Shown piece by piece: positions 50,458-51,167 of a stretch of DNA of 51,167 nucleotides; position 1 is the stretch's first letter, and the number at the start of each line of letters is the position of its first letter. A program made the position numbers and the translations under genes. The stretch is from Desulfobulbaceae bacterium (lineage in GTDB: Bacteria; Desulfobacterota; Desulfobulbia; Desulfobulbales; Desulfobulbaceae). The stretch is taken from the NCBI GenBank assembly GCA_023544645.1, contig JAMJFO010000020.1:1-51167 (forward strand). The letters are read 5' to 3'. The notes beneath the pieces are model-generated. The model made no database searches. It was not told the DNA's origin and worked only from the letters and a program-made list of their open reading frames with translations.

Positions 50458-51167
50458 ATGCGGTTAGGAATGATAGGTCTTGGACGGATGGGCATGAACA
50501 TGGTTCGACGTCTGCTGCAGGGTGGCCATGAAGTCGTGGCCTTTAACCGAACCCCGGACAAGACAGAGGAAATCAGCAGTGAAGGGGCTGAAGGGGCTTT
50601 CAGCCTGGAAGAACTTGTCTCCAGCCTGCAACCTCCCCGGATCGTCTGGATTATGCTTCCCGCCGGCAGAGTAGTCGACGAACATATTGAAAAACTGGCA
50701 GACCTGCTTGAACCGGGAGATATAATCGTGGAGGGCGGCAACAGCCGTTACACCGATGACATTCGCCGGGCCGAAGAACTGAAAAACCGGAAAATCAACT
50801 ACATGGACGCAGGGGTCAGCGGAGGGATATGGGGGCTGAAAGTCGGCTACTGCACCATGGTCGGCGGGGAAAAGGAAGTCTTTGACCGACTTGAACCCAT
50901 TTTCAGAACCCTTGCGCCGGAAAACGGCTTTCTTTACTGCGGGCCCTCGGGCGCCGGACATTTCGTCAAGATGATCCATAACGGGATCGAGTACGGGATG
51001 ATGCAGGCGTACGGCGAGGGTTTTGCCCTGCTGGAAGCATCCCCCTACAGTGATAATTTCAATTACCAGGACCTGGCCCGACTCTGGAACCAGGGCAGCG
51101 TCATCCGTTCCTGGCTGCTCGAACTCCTTGAGCAGGCCTTTGGTGATGATCCGCAACTGGACGCGAT
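50458..51167 (+). CDS. gnd: 6-phosphogluconate dehydrogenase (decarboxylating), short GndA type, partial
   Basis: The first 236 codons; the gene is open at the right edge. ATG 50458 has AAGGAG eight bases upstream. Oxidises 6-phosphogluconate to ribulose 5-phosphate and CO2 in the pentose phosphate route. The Rossmann fold reads MRLGMIGLGRMGMNMVRRLL with the coenzyme loop FNRTPDKTEE. Substrate motifs are MDAGVSGGIWGLKVGYC and the catalytic-lysine segment GAGHFVKMIHNGIEYGMMQA. The segment spacing fits the short NAD-type enzymes of about 300 residues rather than the 470-residue E. coli form. The upstream gap 50177-50457 has no gene or convincing promoter hexamers. Confidence 0.93.
   Translation, partial: MRLGMIGLGRMGMNMVRRLLQGGHEVVAFNRTPDKTEEISSEGAEGAFSLEELVSSLQPPRIVWIMLPAGRVVDEHIEKLADLLEPGDIIVEGGNSRYTDDIRRAEELKNRKINYMDAGVSGGIWGLKVGYCTMVGGEKEVFDRLEPIFRTLAPENGFLYCGPSGAGHFVKMIHNGIEYGMMQAYGEGFALLEASPYSDNFNYQDLARLWNQGSVIRSWLLELLEQAFGDDPQLDA

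Noticed and set aside
50464-51156. A 230-codon minus-strand frame at the right edge
   Set aside because: It lies opposite the first part of 6-phosphogluconate dehydrogenase, whose plus-strand frame has all family motifs and a good ribosome-binding site.

Overview
The window reads as a chromosomal piece of a sulfate-reducing or sulfur-disproportionating Desulfobacterota, most likely near the Desulfobulbales. The main reason is an intact aprB-aprA-qmoA-qmoB-qmoC block (APS reductase and its quinone-linked electron donor) beside 4Fe-4S-rich redox genes and a cytoplasmic [NiFe] hydrogenase. The order-level placement is inference. Most of the window is vertically inherited housekeeping DNA, and several promoters are close to the sigma70 consensus.

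Layout. At 1-183 a tRNA-Tyr (cut by the edge) and tRNA-Thr(TGT) form the start of a classic thr-tyr tRNA cluster on the minus strand. At 254-8143 is the apr-qmo dissimilatory sulfate reduction unit, with a strong promoter, a leader of about 218 nt, an internal hairpin between aprA and qmoA and a terminal hairpin. At 8199-16749 (minus) are ftsK, nusB, riboflavin genes ribH-ribBA-ribE, two TPR proteins flanking a Zn-finger/HEAT protein, and ribF. At 16830-24959 are tRNA-Leu(CAG), an MFS transporter, REP-like repeats, a rhomboid protease, hflK-hflC, a zinc-ribbon protein, thiE and citrate synthase. At 25019-28077 (minus) are a MamK-like bacterial actin, a membrane-anchored N-acetylmuramoyl-L-alanine amidase, a PilZ protein and an unlisted 48-codon gene. 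At 28315-38503 are polA, an HPF-cold-shock fusion, hemH, and the rod-shape operon mreB-mreC-mreD-mrdA-rodA.

The accessory part starts after tRNA-Ala(GGC) at 38713. A four-gene group 3b-type NAD(P)-linked [NiFe] hydrogenase (39054-43141) lies between the remains of two transposons, a REP-associated tyrosine transposase at 38879-39045 and a frameshifted IS91-like rolling-circle transposase at 43316-43600. Its large subunit stops exactly at the final motif histidine, so there is no C-terminal peptide to cleave. Next come an M28 peptidase, an 870-residue protein joining a cyclic-nucleotide-binding domain, a degenerate sigma54-type AAA+ domain and a polyferredoxin membrane domain, a LysE-type exporter, a truncated sirtuin, an ExeA-like ATPase carrying a SPOR domain, and the start of a 6-phosphogluconate dehydrogenase that runs off the right edge.

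How it fits together: AprBA reduces APS with electrons from the quinone pool through QmoABC, while the hydrogenase can exchange electrons between H2 and NAD(P). The morphogenesis operon, the amidase, the SPOR ATPase and two different actins form a cell-envelope theme. The strongest candidates for new biology are the cNMP/AAA+/polyferredoxin fusion and the MamK-like actin coupled to an amidase.
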